A DNA stretch of 64,000 nt, taken from contig NZ_JAGINW010000001.1 in the NCBI RefSeq assembly GCF_017876405.1, forward strand, positions 3,547,203 through 3,611,202. Direction: 5' to 3'. Of this stretch, positions 53,628 through 62,430 are shown piece by piece. The number at the start of each line of letters is the position of its first letter. Positions within the stretch are counted from its first letter, which is position 1. The notes under the pieces were generated by a model. It searched no databases, had not been told where the DNA came from, and worked only from the letters and a program-made list of their open reading frames with translations. The DNA is from Kibdelosporangium banguiense. Lineage in GTDB: Bacteria; Actinomycetota; Actinomycetes; Mycobacteriales; Pseudonocardiaceae. A program made the position numbers and the translations under genes.

Positions 53628-54507
53628 GGGACTGGGCTACGCGATCGCCGCGTACGCCGTATGGGGGTTGTTCCCGCTGTACTTCGAGGCTCTCAAACCG
53701 GCTGGGCCGGTTGAGGTCCTGATCCACCGTTGTTTGTGGACCGCGGTGTTCGGCGTGCTGTTGCTCACGGCGCTGCAGCGGCTTCGTGGCCTGCGCGCGG
53801 CGTTTCAGGGAAAGCTGGTCCTCGCCGCGTTCGCGATCGCGGTGAACTGGCTGGTCTACGTCTATGGCGTGCACACCAACCAGGTCGTGGAGACCGCGCT
53901 CGGATACTTCCTCAACCCGTTGCTGACCGTGATCCTCGGTGTGACGATTCTCCGGGAACGCTTGCGTGGCCTGCAGTGGACGGCGGTCGGCCTCGGTGTC
54001 GCGGCCGGCCTGGTGCTCACTGTCGAATATGGACGGTTGCCGTGGATCGCGATCGCCCTCGCCGTCGCGTTCGGCACGTACGGGTTGCTGAAGAAATCGG
54101 TGACCGTGCCCGCGCTCGAAGGCGTCACCGTGGAAACCCTCGTGCTCACGCCGATCGCGCTGGGGTACATGTTCTTCTTCGCCGGCCCCGGTGGCAACAC
54201 ATTTCTTGACGGGCCCGCGTGGCACGTGGTGCTGATGGTCCTGGCTGGACCGGTCACCGGTATACCGCTGCTGTTCTACGCCGGGGCGGCGCAGCGGCTG
54301 CCGTTGACGATGATGGGGCTGCTGCAGTACATCACCCCGGTCCTGCAGTTCACCCTCGGCGTCACCGTGTTCGGCGAGCCGATGCCGCCCGCCCGGCTGC
54401 TGGGTTTCGGACTGGTCTGGGTGGCCCTCGCGGTGCTCAGTTTCGACGGTCTACGGCACGCCAGAGGCCGCCGTGGGGCCCTTGTGGGTGATCGGGCGGC
54501 CAGGTAG
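53614..54507 (+). CDS. rarD: EamA/RarD-type transporter
   Basis: 297 residues from GTG 53614 (VESRKGLGYAIAAYAVWGLF). Ten hydrophobic segments in two EamA halves are visible. RarD features are GLFPLYFEALKPAGPVEVLI near the start, NWLVYVYGVHTNQVVETALG and QYITPVLQFTLGVTVFGEPM. RarD relatives are called chloramphenicol-sensitive proteins; their transport substrate is not known. It is co-transcribed with the LAL regulator. Confidence 0.9.
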   Translation: MESRKGLGYAIAAYAVWGLFPLYFEALKPAGPVEVLIHRCLWTAVFGVLLLTALQRLRGLRAAFQGKLVLAAFAIAVNWLVYVYGVHTNQVVETALGYFLNPLLTVILGVTILRERLRGLQWTAVGLGVAAGLVLTVEYGRLPWIAIALAVAFGTYGLLKKSVTVPALEGVTVETLVLTPIALGYMFFFAGPGGNTFLDGPAWHVVLMVLAGPVTGIPLLFYAGAAQRLPLTMMGLLQYITPVLQFTLGVTVFGEPMPPARLLGFGLVWVALAVLSFDGLRHARGRRGALVGDRAAR

Positions 54508-54651
54508 CTGTCAGCTTTGCCCTGGTCACAGAGTGTTTTTGGATCAAATTGGCTGGCCAGCTATGCCTCGATCGCCATCTGGTGGCAGTATGGACGCCGG
54601 TCGCGGGTCTTCGCTGTGATGACCTGGGCTGTATTTCAGGGAGATAGTGGT

Positions 54652-54855
54652 ATGGCGCAAGGCACCGTTAAGTGGTTCAACGGCGAGAAGGGCTTCGGGT
54701 TCATCGAGCAGGACGGCGGGGGCGCCGACGTGTTCGTGCACTACTCGGAGATCCAGGGCACGGGCTTCCGGTCGTTGGACGAGGGCCAGCGTGTTGAGTT
54801 CGAGATCGGCCAGGGCCAGAAGGGCCCGCAGGCCCAGAGCGTGCGTGCGATCTGA
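54652..54855 (+). CDS. Cold-shock protein (CspA family)
   Basis: 67 residues from ATG 54652, with AGGGAGA upstream. The sequence carries both RNA-binding motifs, KGFGFIEQ and DVFVHYSEI, after [12 protein letters not shown]. It is an OB-fold RNA chaperone that melts mRNA structure. A strong hairpin 18 bases after the stop ends the transcript. The gene has its own 144-bp upstream region, compatible with a long 5' leader. Confidence 0.97.
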   Translation: MAQGTVKWFNGEKGFGFIEQDGGGADVFVHYSEIQGTGFRSLDEGQRVEFEIGQGQKGPQAQSVRAI

Positions 54856-54873
54856 TCAGCACTTCGTAGCGTG

Positions 54874-54899
54874 GGCCCGTACCACTCATGGTGCGGGCC
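54874..54899 (+). terminator. Terminator of the cold-shock gene
   Basis: Arms GGCCCGTACCA and TGGTGCGGGCC pair over 11 bases with one G-U pair around a CTCA loop. The following sequence is pyrimidine-rich (TTCCGCCTTCTCT). It lies between two convergent genes and may act in both directions. Confidence 0.75.
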
Positions 54900-54910
54900 T
54901 TCCGCCTTCT

Positions 54911-57100
54911 CTAGGAGAGTTTGGCAGCCACTTCGGCTGCTTTCGGATGACCCAGGTAGTCAAGAATCGCTTTGGCCTGCTGCCAGGACTCGGTAGCCGA
55001 GGAGAGATCCTCTTCGGCCAGTTGCACGTCGCCGAGGTTGTTGAGCGACAGCGCCTCGTAGTACGAGCTGCCGAGTTCCCGGAATCCGGTGATGGCCTGG
55101 CGGTAGTGCTCCGCGGCGCGGGGCAGTGAACCGAGCCGGTGGTGGATATAGCCGAGGCTGTCGCGTACGGCGGCCTGCATGTGCTTGTCGCGCAGGTTGT
55201 CGGCAATCCGCAGTGCCTGCTCGCACAAGCCGCGCGCGGCCTGGTAGTCGCCGAGGTACGCCGTTGTCCAACCAAGACCGTTGAGGCTGCTGGCCTCGCC
55301 GAGGCGGTGCCCGCTCCACCGGAACAGGGCAAGTGCCTGGCGGTGGTGCGCCACAGCCCGTTCGTAGTCGGTCTTCTCGTGATACGTCCACGCCAAATGC
55401 CGGTGTGCCAACGCTTCGCCGCTGCGGTCACCTAGCTGCCCGTACAGGTTGATGGCTTGTTCGGCGTGGTCAACAGTCTCGGAGTACTCGCAAAGACTGT
55501 GGTACACCTGGGCAAGCAGCCGGTGTGCGTCGGCTTGTGCCGGCCTGTGGCCGATTCGCCGCGCGGTGGCGAGCGCGATGTGTTGCGTAGCCAGACAGTC
55601 CTGCCAGTGCCCGCGCAGGCGCAGGAAACCGGCCAGGGCGCGCGGCAGCTGCCAGGCGTGCTGATCCCAGCCTCCGTCGGCGGCGTGCTGGACACAGGCG
55701 ATCAGGACCTGGTGCTCGTCGTCGAACCAGCGGATCGTGTTCGGGTAGTCCGGCAGTTGCCGGGGTACCGCGCCGGCGACCGGTTCGGCCACCTCGAACC
55801 CGGACTGGTTGCTGTAGAGCTGCTTGTCGCCGCTGATCGCCGTGTGCAGGTAGTGATCGAGCAGCCGGGCGATCGCTTCGGGTTGTGGTTCGGCCTTCTC
55901 GGCCGCGTACACCCGGAGCAGGTCGTGGAAGCCGAACCGGCCGGGTCGCTGCTCGGTCAGCATGTGCGCACGCACCAGTTCGGCCAGATCCCGGCGCGCC
56001 GCACCGAAGTCCGTGCCCGCCAACGCCGATGCGGCGTGCACGTCGATGTCCGAGCCAGGGAACACGCCCAGTAGCCGGAACATCCGCGCAGCGCCAGGCG
56101 AGAGTCGTTTGTAGGACGACGAGAACACGGTACGCAGGTTGAGATCCGTCTCGCCGAGGTCGAGCGCGTCCAAGCGGTGCCTGGTATCCCGCAGATCCTC
56201 GACGAGATGATGCAGTGGCGCAGGGAACTCCGTGTTCACCCGGGACGCGACAATGCTCAGCGCCAGGGGCAGCCCGGCCGACAGCCGGGCCAGTTCGATG
56301 GCGGCCTCGGGCTCCGCGGCGATCCCGGATTCCCCCAGCCGCATGGCAAGCATCTGTTTGCTGGTGTCCACGTTGAACAGCCCGAGTGTGCGCCGGCGTG
56401 CACCTGCCGACGCGACCAGCCCGTCCAGCCGGTCCCGGCTTGTGACGATCACGGCACAGCTCGGGCTGCCTGGCAACAGTGGACGGACGTGCTCGCTGTC
56501 ACGGGCGTTGTCAAGCACGACAAGGACATGGCGGTCGGCCAGCAGGCTGCGGAACATCGCCGCGCGCTCGTCGTCCTCGGCCGGGATCGCCTGCGGCGCG
56601 ACGCCAAGGTCCTGCAGGAAGCCGCGCAGCACGCGGCTGGCGTCCACAGGAGACTGTGGCCCGAACCCGCGCATGTCCGCGTACAGCTGGCCGTCCGGGA
56701 ATCGGTGCCGGATCTGGTGTGCCCAGTGCAATGCAAGTGTTGTCTTGCCGACACCCGCTGTGCCCGACAACACCGCGACGGTCATCCGGTCGTCGGCGAG
56801 CATCGCGTTCAGTGCGTCGAGATCGTCTTGCCGGTCAACGATCCTCGGTTCGTGCGCGGGCAATTGCCTTGGCGCGGGCCGCTGTGCCGAGCGCGGGACC
56901 GCGGGCGGGATCAGCCGGGCAAGTGCCGTACCCAGTTCCGCATCACACCGTTTCGCCAACTCGACCGACGCGGGACGCAGCCCGTTCTCGATTTTGCTGA
57001 GATACCCGGTGTTGTAGTGCACCCGGCCGGCCAGTTCGCGCAACGACCAGCCCGCGGCCAGCCTGGCTTCCCGCAGCCGATCGCCGAACGTGCCTGACAC
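54911..57100 (-). CDS. XRE-NB-ARC-TPR regulator (AfsR-like without SARP domain)
   Basis: 729 residues from GTG 57100 (VSGTFGDRLREARLAAGWSL), chosen because GGGAGG lies 9 bases upstream; TTG 57151 is possible. Domains: XRE helix-turn-helix (residues ~4-60: LAGRVHYNTGYLSKIENG), NB-ARC ATPase with SGTAGVGKTTLALHWAH, VLVVLDNARDSEHV and the GLPLALSIV motif, then about six TPR units (GRNYERAV-like, here KTDYERAVAHHRQALALF). Such STAND regulators switch with ATP and an unknown inducer. It is divergent from an ECF sigma gene. Confidence 0.92.
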   Translation of the reverse strand: MSGTFGDRLREARLAAGWSLRELAGRVHYNTGYLSKIENGLRPASVELAKRCDAELGTALARLIPPAVPRSAQRPAPRQLPAHEPRIVDRQDDLDALNAMLADDRMTVAVLSGTAGVGKTTLALHWAHQIRHRFPDGQLYADMRGFGPQSPVDASRVLRGFLQDLGVAPQAIPAEDDERAAMFRSLLADRHVLVVLDNARDSEHVRPLLPGSPSCAVIVTSRDRLDGLVASAGARRRTLGLFNVDTSKQMLAMRLGESGIAAEPEAAIELARLSAGLPLALSIVASRVNTEFPAPLHHLVEDLRDTRHRLDALDLGETDLNLRTVFSSSYKRLSPGAARMFRLLGVFPGSDIDVHAASALAGTDFGAARRDLAELVRAHMLTEQRPGRFGFHDLLRVYAAEKAEPQPEAIARLLDHYLHTAISGDKQLYSNQSGFEVAEPVAGAVPRQLPDYPNTIRWFDDEHQVLIACVQHAADGGWDQHAWQLPRALAGFLRLRGHWQDCLATQHIALATARRIGHRPAQADAHRLLAQVYHSLCEYSETVDHAEQAINLYGQLGDRSGEALAHRHLAWTYHEKTDYERAVAHHRQALALFRWSGHRLGEASSLNGLGWTTAYLGDYQAARGLCEQALRIADNLRDKHMQAAVRDSLGYIHHRLGSLPRAAEHYRQAITGFRELGSSYYEALSLNNLGDVQLAEEDLSSATESWQQAKAILDYLGHPKAAEVAAKLS

Positions 57101-57599
57101 AGCCCCGCGCCTCCCGTCCCAGTCGTTGCCTGCTGACGAGGCAACGGTCAACCACTCCCGCCAGGTGGCCCGGCCGGTGATAGTTGAGAGGACAAGCGTG
57201 CCAACCGGCTGGGCCTATCGGCAACGGTAGTAGTACCCACGCCGGGCGTGCGCACATGAGCGGCACACCCCTCCGCGGACGGTGGGAGGTGGCCGGCGGC
57301 AATCCGGTGTCCCCAGCACCAGCCGCCACTGGAGGAGGGGCCTGGTCAGTTTCACCCCCAAGCTGACCATGTCCCTCCTCGCTCTTTCTGAAACACTTTC
57401 CTTACGTGACGACATTCCTTTGTCGACCTTCTGTTGTGCGACGGGGTTCGTGCTGGTGGACCGGGCGATTCGCCCAGCGGGTCACGAACCTAACGGTGAG
57501 TAGCAAATTTCGTTGCCGTGCTTGGGAAATCGGGTGTGACGAGGCAGGTATGCGTAACGGGATTTTCGGCTGGATTGTTGCGGCGCAACAAAAGACGAT
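57101..57599. other. Long divergent intergenic region
   Basis: About 500 bases between the XRE-NB-ARC regulator and the ECF sigma gene. Short open frames here show no codon bias or ribosome sites that I trust. The stretch near 57390-57420 (GAAACACTTTCC, then ACGTGACG) is the AT-richest part and may hold a promoter. Nothing else is recognisable. Confidence 0.4.
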
Positions 57600-58088
57600 G
57601 TGGTCATGGGTCAAGTGCTGTATCAGGAGATGGGCGTCTCGCTCATGCCGTACGCGTTGCGGCTGACCGGTTACGACCGGCACTGGGCGGAAGACGTTGT
57701 GCAGGAAACCCTGATCAGAGCCTGGCGCAACGCCAACAGACTCGACCCGCGGCCACAGTTGATGCGTGCCTGGATGTGCACGGTCGCCCGGCGTGTCGTG
57801 ATCGACGACCGGCGGAGCCGGCGGGCGCGCCCCTTCGAGGTCGAAGAGGCCCATGAGGACTATGTCAGCGTGCCGGATCCGGCTGACCAGACCGTTTCCT
57901 CAGTCGTCGTGCACCGGGCGCTGGACAAGCTGCCACACGCCCAGCGCGAGGTCATCCTGCAGACGTACATGCATGGCAAAACGGTCAACGAGGTCGCGCA
58001 GACGCTGGGTGTGCCACCGGGAACCGTGAAATCCCGGATGTACCACGGAGTCCGGGCGCTGCGCCGGACGCTCAGCGACCGGACGTGA
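57600..58088 (+). CDS. ECF-type RNA polymerase sigma factor
   Basis: 162 residues from GTG 57600, or 160 from ATG 57606. Region 2: MPYALRLTGYDRHWAEDVVQ, ETLIRAWRN, and WMCTVARRVVIDDRRSRRAR. Region 4: LPHAQREVILQTYMHGKTVN, EVAQTLGVPPGTVKSRMYHG. It resembles the SigL/SigK type of actinomycete ECF factors. No anti-sigma gene follows; the next gene is convergent and overlaps by 17 bases, so control must be at transcription or by a distant partner. Confidence 0.92.
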   Translation: MVMGQVLYQEMGVSLMPYALRLTGYDRHWAEDVVQETLIRAWRNANRLDPRPQLMRAWMCTVARRVVIDDRRSRRARPFEVEEAHEDYVSVPDPADQTVSSVVVHRALDKLPHAQREVILQTYMHGKTVNEVAQTLGVPPGTVKSRMYHGVRALRRTLSDRT

Positions 58089-59301
58089 ACAGAAAGCTGC
58101 GGGCCCGCGGTTCGCGGGCTTCGGCCAGCGCGGCGGTAACCACATTGGAGTGCCGGAAAGCGTGCGCCACGGCGACCCACCAGGCGTACTCACTGTCCAA
58201 CCCGGACCCGTCCTGGGTCGCTTCGCCTTCCACCGGCGGACCTGAGGCCCGGCGGGTGTGCATGACGGCGGCTTTCAGTTGTGCTGCTTCCACTGTGGCG
58301 CCCAGATCCACGCCGGTCAGCCCGCGCATCGTGCCGATCCGCTCGGCGGCCGCCCGGACTTCCGGGTCGAACCGCGGCGCGAGTGTCCAACGCCACTCGC
58401 TGAGCTCCAGCAGCTGGCGCCGGACCCGGTGATGCGGGTCGAACCGCTTTCCCCTGGCCACGAACACAACCGCGGGGTTGACGTACCGCAACGACCGGTG
58501 CATCGGCCGCAACAGCAGGAAAACCTGCCAGCGTTCGGCGGCCAGGCCGAGACGTGGCTTGAGCCGCTCGATGCCAGGCAGGGCCGCCGCGATCGCGCCG
58601 GGGATGAACCCGAACGCCGACACCGCGCGAGCGGTGGGGGAGACCCAGTCCAGCGAATCCCAGCCGAACCACACCGCGAACAGCCCGACGTACTGGCCGA
58701 GCAGGTGCAGCAGGGCGAAGCCGACCGCGATCTGCAGGCACCGCAAGACCCGCCGCAGCCAAGGGAAACCGGAGATGTCCGGGTCCTTGGCCGCCTTGCC
58801 GCAGCCACGCGTCGAAGCCGCGGTGGCGATCGTGGTCGGGATCAGGTAGACGAGGATGAAAGCCGAGACCGTCGGCTGGTGGGCGTACTGGCTGATGAAG
58901 TCGACCATGTGGCCGCCCGGGAACGACGACAGGGCGAACAGCAACGCCAGCATCGCCACGATGCCGAAGAAGATCTTGCTGAACAGCCACACCAGCTGGC
59001 AGGCCCGGCGGATGGGGTAACGCCAGTAGGTCACCAGCGAGAGCGCGCCGCAGGCGAAACCGGCTTCCATGCAGGCTTCGAGCAGGGTGGAGAAGCTGGG
59101 GATCCCGACGGCGTGGTCGAACCAGACAGTGAACGTCGGCACGGACATCACCGCGGTACCCACCGCGTACGCCAAGGTGATGGTCAGGGCCCACGAACGG
59201 GCGTGGCCGCCATGCCGGTGGAGCCGGAAAGCCTTGTATGCCAAGGCAAGCCCGCCGAGGACGGCGCCGCAGAGGAAGATGACGTCAAATGAAGACGTCA
59301 T
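58072..59301 (-). CDS. Polytopic membrane protein, MAB_1171c-type putative transporter
   Basis: 409 residues from ATG 59301 (MTSSFDVIFLCGAVLGGLAL). Seven or so hydrophobic segments fill residues 1-240; a cytosolic C-terminal domain of ~170 residues follows (RYVNPAVVFVARGKRFDPHH, RRQLLELSEWRW). The combination is typical of the MAB_1171c family found after ImmA/IrrE-like genes in actinomycetes. Function unproven. Its start overlaps the metallopeptidase stop by 17 bases, so the three genes form one operon. Confidence 0.8.
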   Translation of the reverse strand: MTSSFDVIFLCGAVLGGLALAYKAFRLHRHGGHARSWALTITLAYAVGTAVMSVPTFTVWFDHAVGIPSFSTLLEACMEAGFACGALSLVTYWRYPIRRACQLVWLFSKIFFGIVAMLALLFALSSFPGGHMVDFISQYAHQPTVSAFILVYLIPTTIATAASTRGCGKAAKDPDISGFPWLRRVLRCLQIAVGFALLHLLGQYVGLFAVWFGWDSLDWVSPTARAVSAFGFIPGAIAAALPGIERLKPRLGLAAERWQVFLLLRPMHRSLRYVNPAVVFVARGKRFDPHHRVRRQLLELSEWRWTLAPRFDPEVRAAAERIGTMRGLTGVDLGATVEAAQLKAAVMHTRRASGPPVEGEATQDGSGLDSEYAWWVAVAHAFRHSNVVTAALAEAREPRARSFLFTSGR

Positions 59302-59830
59302 GGGCGTCCTCACCGGCGGTGGAGAACGACGCGACGATCCGGCGGACGTGCCCGGGCATGCCGGCGTCGCTGAACGTGCGGTGGTCGGTGATGGCCTCGA
59401 GCAGCTCGTCGGCGAGCTCCTCGGCGGCCCGTTCGTCCTGGTCGTTGAACGAGGTCCGGCCGGCGACGTAGCGCGCCATGTTGGGCAGCAGGCCGGGCGC
59501 CAGGCGGCGCAGGCTCTCGGCCTTGGACAGGGTGAGTGGCTGGTGGCCGAGCATCAGGTGGGCGAACTCGTGCAGCAGGATCTGCAGCCGGTGATACCAG
59601 CGTGGTGAGTCGGCGCAGATCACCAGGTAGTTGCCGTTGGCAAGCAACGCCGACACCCCGGTCAGCCGGGCGTCCGGCAGCGGGGCGAACCGGACTTCGA
59701 CGTGCTTGCCCAGATGCTGGCCCATCAGCTCGCACACGCGCCGCGCGGCCTCTTGGTACGTGGCCGTCGGAGCGAGTTTCAGCTCAGCGGTGACGCTGGT
59801 GACCAGTGCACGGCGGGTGCGTTTGTTCAT
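59285..59830 (-). CDS. ImmA/IrrE-type zinc metallopeptidase
   Basis: 181 residues. The zinc site is LHEFAHLML (HExxH) with a downstream acidic ligand in DERAAEELADELLEA. ImmA and IrrE cleave a partner XRE repressor after DNA damage or another signal. The XRE gene directly upstream (ATGA overlap) is the likely target here. A cytosolic protein without signal sequence. Confidence 0.9.
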   Translation of the reverse strand: MNKRTRRALVTSVTAELKLAPTATYQEAARRVCELMGQHLGKHVEVRFAPLPDARLTGVSALLANGNYLVICADSPRWYHRLQILLHEFAHLMLGHQPLTLSKAESLRRLAPGLLPNMARYVAGRTSFNDQDERAAEELADELLEAITDHRTFSDAGMPGHVRRIVASFSTAGEDAHDVFI

Positions 59831-60528
59831 CTTGACTCCTGGTCCCGCCGAATGAACCAGCCCTCGTACTTCCCGGGCTCCAGCGCATCGGCGATCGCCT
59901 GGATGGTAGCCCTTCGAGTCTGCTGCGACAGCTCCGGAACCTTGCCGGCCAGCCGCGTCACGAACTCGACCACTCCTAGTTCTCGCAGTTGCACCAGGTC
60001 GGCACGCTCGCTGTCGACCCAGCGCGCCAGCCTGTCATCAAAGAAGTACGCAGGAGGCACGTCAAAGTGTTCAGATAACCCGAGAATGTGTTTCAACCTG
60101 GGGTTGTCGCTGACACCGTTGAGCAGCTCGCGGATGTAGCTGGCCGAGATGGAGCCGAAGCGGCCGTTGGCGCTGATGGCGCTGGCCACGTCCTCCGGCG
60201 AGACGGTCCCGTGCGCGGTTTCGAACAGCGTTCGAAGCGCGTCGTGCCGCCAGTGTGGTGCCTCGCCTTCGGCCAGCTGACGGCGGCCGCCGACGAAGTA
60301 CGCAGGGTGCACGTCCAGTGCGCCTGCCAGGTCCTCAATGGCCTGACGCGTCGGATTGTCCTTCTGCCCCTTACGAAGCTGGGCGATGTAGGCGTGTCCC
60401 ATGTCACCGCCGCGGTCCCGGATGGCCGCGGACAGTTCTACGTTGCTCAGTCGCCTGCGCCGCCCCGGTGGGTGGCGGCACAGATCATCGAGGACCGCGG
60501 CGAACAGACCCTCCCCGACTCGGGTCAT
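59827..60528 (-). CDS. XRE-family regulator with two helix-turn-helix regions
   Basis: 233 residues from ATG 60528; GAGGAGG lies 5 bases before it, so the ATG at 60546 is less likely. Two repeats of an XRE-like unit are readable: SNVELSAAIRDRGGDMGHAY with IAQLRKGQKDNPTRQAIEDL, and SPEDVASAISANGRFGSISA with YIRELLNGVSDNPRLKHILG. Each is followed by a V-x-P-A-Y-F motif (DVHPAYFVGG, DVPPAYFFDD). It is the probable repressor cleaved by the ImmA/IrrE-like protein encoded next. Confidence 0.88.
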   Translation of the reverse strand: MTRVGEGLFAAVLDDLCRHPPGRRRRLSNVELSAAIRDRGGDMGHAYIAQLRKGQKDNPTRQAIEDLAGALDVHPAYFVGGRRQLAEGEAPHWRHDALRTLFETAHGTVSPEDVASAISANGRFGSISASYIRELLNGVSDNPRLKHILGLSEHFDVPPAYFFDDRLARWVDSERADLVQLRELGVVEFVTRLAGKVPELSQQTRRATIQAIADALEPGKYEGWFIRRDQESR

Positions 60529-60741
60529 ATCCCCCTCCTCACTCATTTGCGTCGACAATGTACTCGTTCGAAACACTCAGGCAAGGGTTGAACACTGTGC
60601 GTCGCAGCCCTATGCTCCGGTCGGCGTATTTCTACTCCTGTTGGGGGTGATACACCAGATCTTCTACGTCAGTTGAAGTCATGGTGTAAGCGCCGCCGCC
60701 TGACCAGGGTGCAACATTTGAGCTGATAGGCAGGTTCACAT

Positions 60742-61083
60742 ATGCGCGCACGGCATAGAGCAAGCCGTCGTGGATCTCGTGCTGTAGGCGAGCGCGGGAA
60801 GCTCCGTGTTGACCCCCGGGTGATCGTTTTGACCGTCACGGGAGTGGCGACAGCGACCGTCGCCGCGACGCTGATGAACGGTCTCGCGGGTGCCAGCGAG
60901 ACAAAAAACGAGACAAATTCATCTCCCAACGCCTCGGGGCAGATCCAAGCCCCCGCGACGGCCGCAGCCGGCACCCCGCAGCCGGCGGTCAGGCCCGCGA
61001 CAACTTGGTATTCGGACTGGTCCTCGTTCGGATCAGGATCCAGCGGGACGAACTGCGATCCGATGGCGCTCCGGTGGTGCTGA
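60742..61083 (+). CDS. Small single-helix membrane or secreted protein, unknown
   Basis: 113 residues. A basic N-terminus (MRARHRASRRGSRAVGERGK) precedes one hydrophobic segment (VIVLTVTGVATATVAATLM), then a Ser/Thr/Pro/Ala-rich outer part and a C-terminus with two cysteines (TNCDPMALRWC) near the end. This suggests a type II-anchored or secreted small protein with a terminal disulfide. No family recognised. Divergent from the XRE/ImmA operon. Confidence 0.6.
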   Translation: MRARHRASRRGSRAVGERGKLRVDPRVIVLTVTGVATATVAATLMNGLAGASETKNETNSSPNASGQIQAPATAAAGTPQPAVRPATTWYSDWSSFGSGSSGTNCDPMALRWC

Positions 61084-61126
61084 GTTACCCCTGATCCTCG
61101 GCCGCGAAGAAGGAGCGGAGTCAGAC

Positions 61127-62347
61127 ATGAAACAACAACTGAGTGGGCGGTCCAGCGCCCACGGCGGGGTGGAGACCACCACGCGGCGATCCGGCCGGGC
61201 CGGCGCGCCGACCCGCCCGGACGAGTTCTGGGATGCCGCCGCGATGCGGGCCGCGTCCTCGGAACGGCACTTCGGCCAGCTGCTGCGGGAGTACCGCAGA
61301 GCGAGCAACGTCGGCCAGGCCGAAGTGGCCCAGTGGCTGGGTGTCAGCCAGGGCCAGATCAGCCGGATCGAACGGGACCGAAGTCAGGTCCACGATCTGG
61401 ACAAACTCGAGCGCTGGGCCAAGGCGCTGAAGATCCCGCAGCGGCTGCTGTGGTTCCAGCTCTCGGGCGCCCGGCCGACGGAGTTCGCGGGCGCTGAGGG
61501 TTCCTTCAACGCCCTGCGGACGGTGAGCCGTTCGGATGACCAGGTGGGCCTGGGCATGCGATCGCTCTTCCGGTGGCTGGGCAACGAGGTGACCGACGAG
61601 CCCGAAACCGCTACCGAGAACGTGTTCCGGGCAGCGGCGGAGTCGTACCTGCGCGGCGGCTGGTACGCCTTTGACGAGGGAGAGGTCGCGCTGGGCAGCC
61701 AGCGGATGCGGATCGCGCTCAACCTGAGCAGGCGTTCGGGTGAGCTCGCGTTGTCGGCGGAGATCCTGGCGGCACTGAGCTTCCAGTCGCTGTTCCACGG
61801 CACACTCGAGTCCGCGGTGCCGGTGATCCGGATGGCCGAGCAGGCCGCCGAGAAGAGCGGGCTGACGCAGCTGAAGGTCGAAGTGGCCTCGATGGCGGCG
61901 TCCTGCTACGCGATGATGGGCGACCGCGACACGTGCCTGACAGTGCTGCGCCGGGCAGAACGCGCACTGGAGGCCATCGGCTCGTCCGACCCGACCGACC
62001 GGCTCTACCTGGCGTCCGGCTGCGCGCTGTCGTTCCGGTTCCTGGGCTGGCCACGGGAGGCCGAGGGCTTCGCGCGTACGGCGGTCAAGTTGAGCGAACG
62101 GTGGCCAGGAGTCCGGCTGTGCACAAGGACATTGCTGGCCTCGGCGCTGGCCGACCAACGCAAGATCGAGGAAGCCTGCGCGACCACGTCCCAGGTGGTG
62201 CCCCGGGTGGCCCCCATCCGGCCGGTTCGCGACCAGGTCTGCCTCACTTCGGTGGTCCGCAGGCTGTCGAAGTACGGCGACGACGTCTCGGTGCGCACCC
62301 TGTACAGCCAGCTGGCCGGTGTCGGCATCGCCGTCCCGCGCATCTGA
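61127..62347 (+). CDS. XRE-TPR transcriptional regulator
   Basis: 406 residues from ATG 61127; AAGGAG precedes it. The XRE helix-turn-helix spans about residues 48-100 (LLREYRRASNVGQAEVAQWL, GVSQGQISRIERDRSQ). The remaining ~300 residues are helical with TPR-like pairs (AAESYLRGGWYAFDEGEVAL, RIALNLSRRSGELALSAEIL). Proteins of this build regulate differentiation in actinomycetes and resemble peptide-sensing regulators of Firmicutes. A 24-codon gene with a good ribosome site follows 8 bases later. Confidence 0.9.
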   Translation: MKQQLSGRSSAHGGVETTTRRSGRAGAPTRPDEFWDAAAMRAASSERHFGQLLREYRRASNVGQAEVAQWLGVSQGQISRIERDRSQVHDLDKLERWAKALKIPQRLLWFQLSGARPTEFAGAEGSFNALRTVSRSDDQVGLGMRSLFRWLGNEVTDEPETATENVFRAAAESYLRGGWYAFDEGEVALGSQRMRIALNLSRRSGELALSAEILAALSFQSLFHGTLESAVPVIRMAEQAAEKSGLTQLKVEVASMAASCYAMMGDRDTCLTVLRRAERALEAIGSSDPTDRLYLASGCALSFRFLGWPREAEGFARTAVKLSERWPGVRLCTRTLLASALADQRKIEEACATTSQVVPRVAPIRPVRDQVCLTSVVRRLSKYGDDVSVRTLYSQLAGVGIAVPRI

Positions 62348-62355
62348 GGACTGAT

Positions 62356-62430
62356 ATGGCCCGCAAGTACCACCGGCAGCCACGGACCGGGCGGTTTTCT
62401 ACTACCAAGATCCCCGAAGCTTGGCGGTAG
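62356..62430 (+). CDS. 24-residue basic mini-protein downstream of the XRE-TPR gene
   Basis: ATG 62356 is preceded by TGAGGAC at the right distance and lies 8 bases after the regulator stop. The product begins MARKYHRQPRTGRFSTTK and ends in EAWR; it is strongly basic with no signal peptide. Its 3' half lies in an inverted repeat, so the last part resembles the end of the convergent mini-gene (FSTTK and FSTAK). It may be a peptide partner of the regulator, a chance frame in a terminator, or part of a widespread family of short basic proteins with a T-G-R-F core. Confidence 0.45.
   Translation: MARKYHRQPRTGRFSTTKIPEAWR

Noticed and set aside
58258..59292. 344-codon plus-strand frame opposite the MAB_1171c-type gene
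   Set aside because: The minus-strand product has clear membrane segments and operon overlaps; the plus frame is a shadow.
61121..62383. 420-codon minus-strand frame
   Set aside because: Antisense to the XRE-TPR gene and ends in Gly/Ala/Arg-rich sequence without domains.
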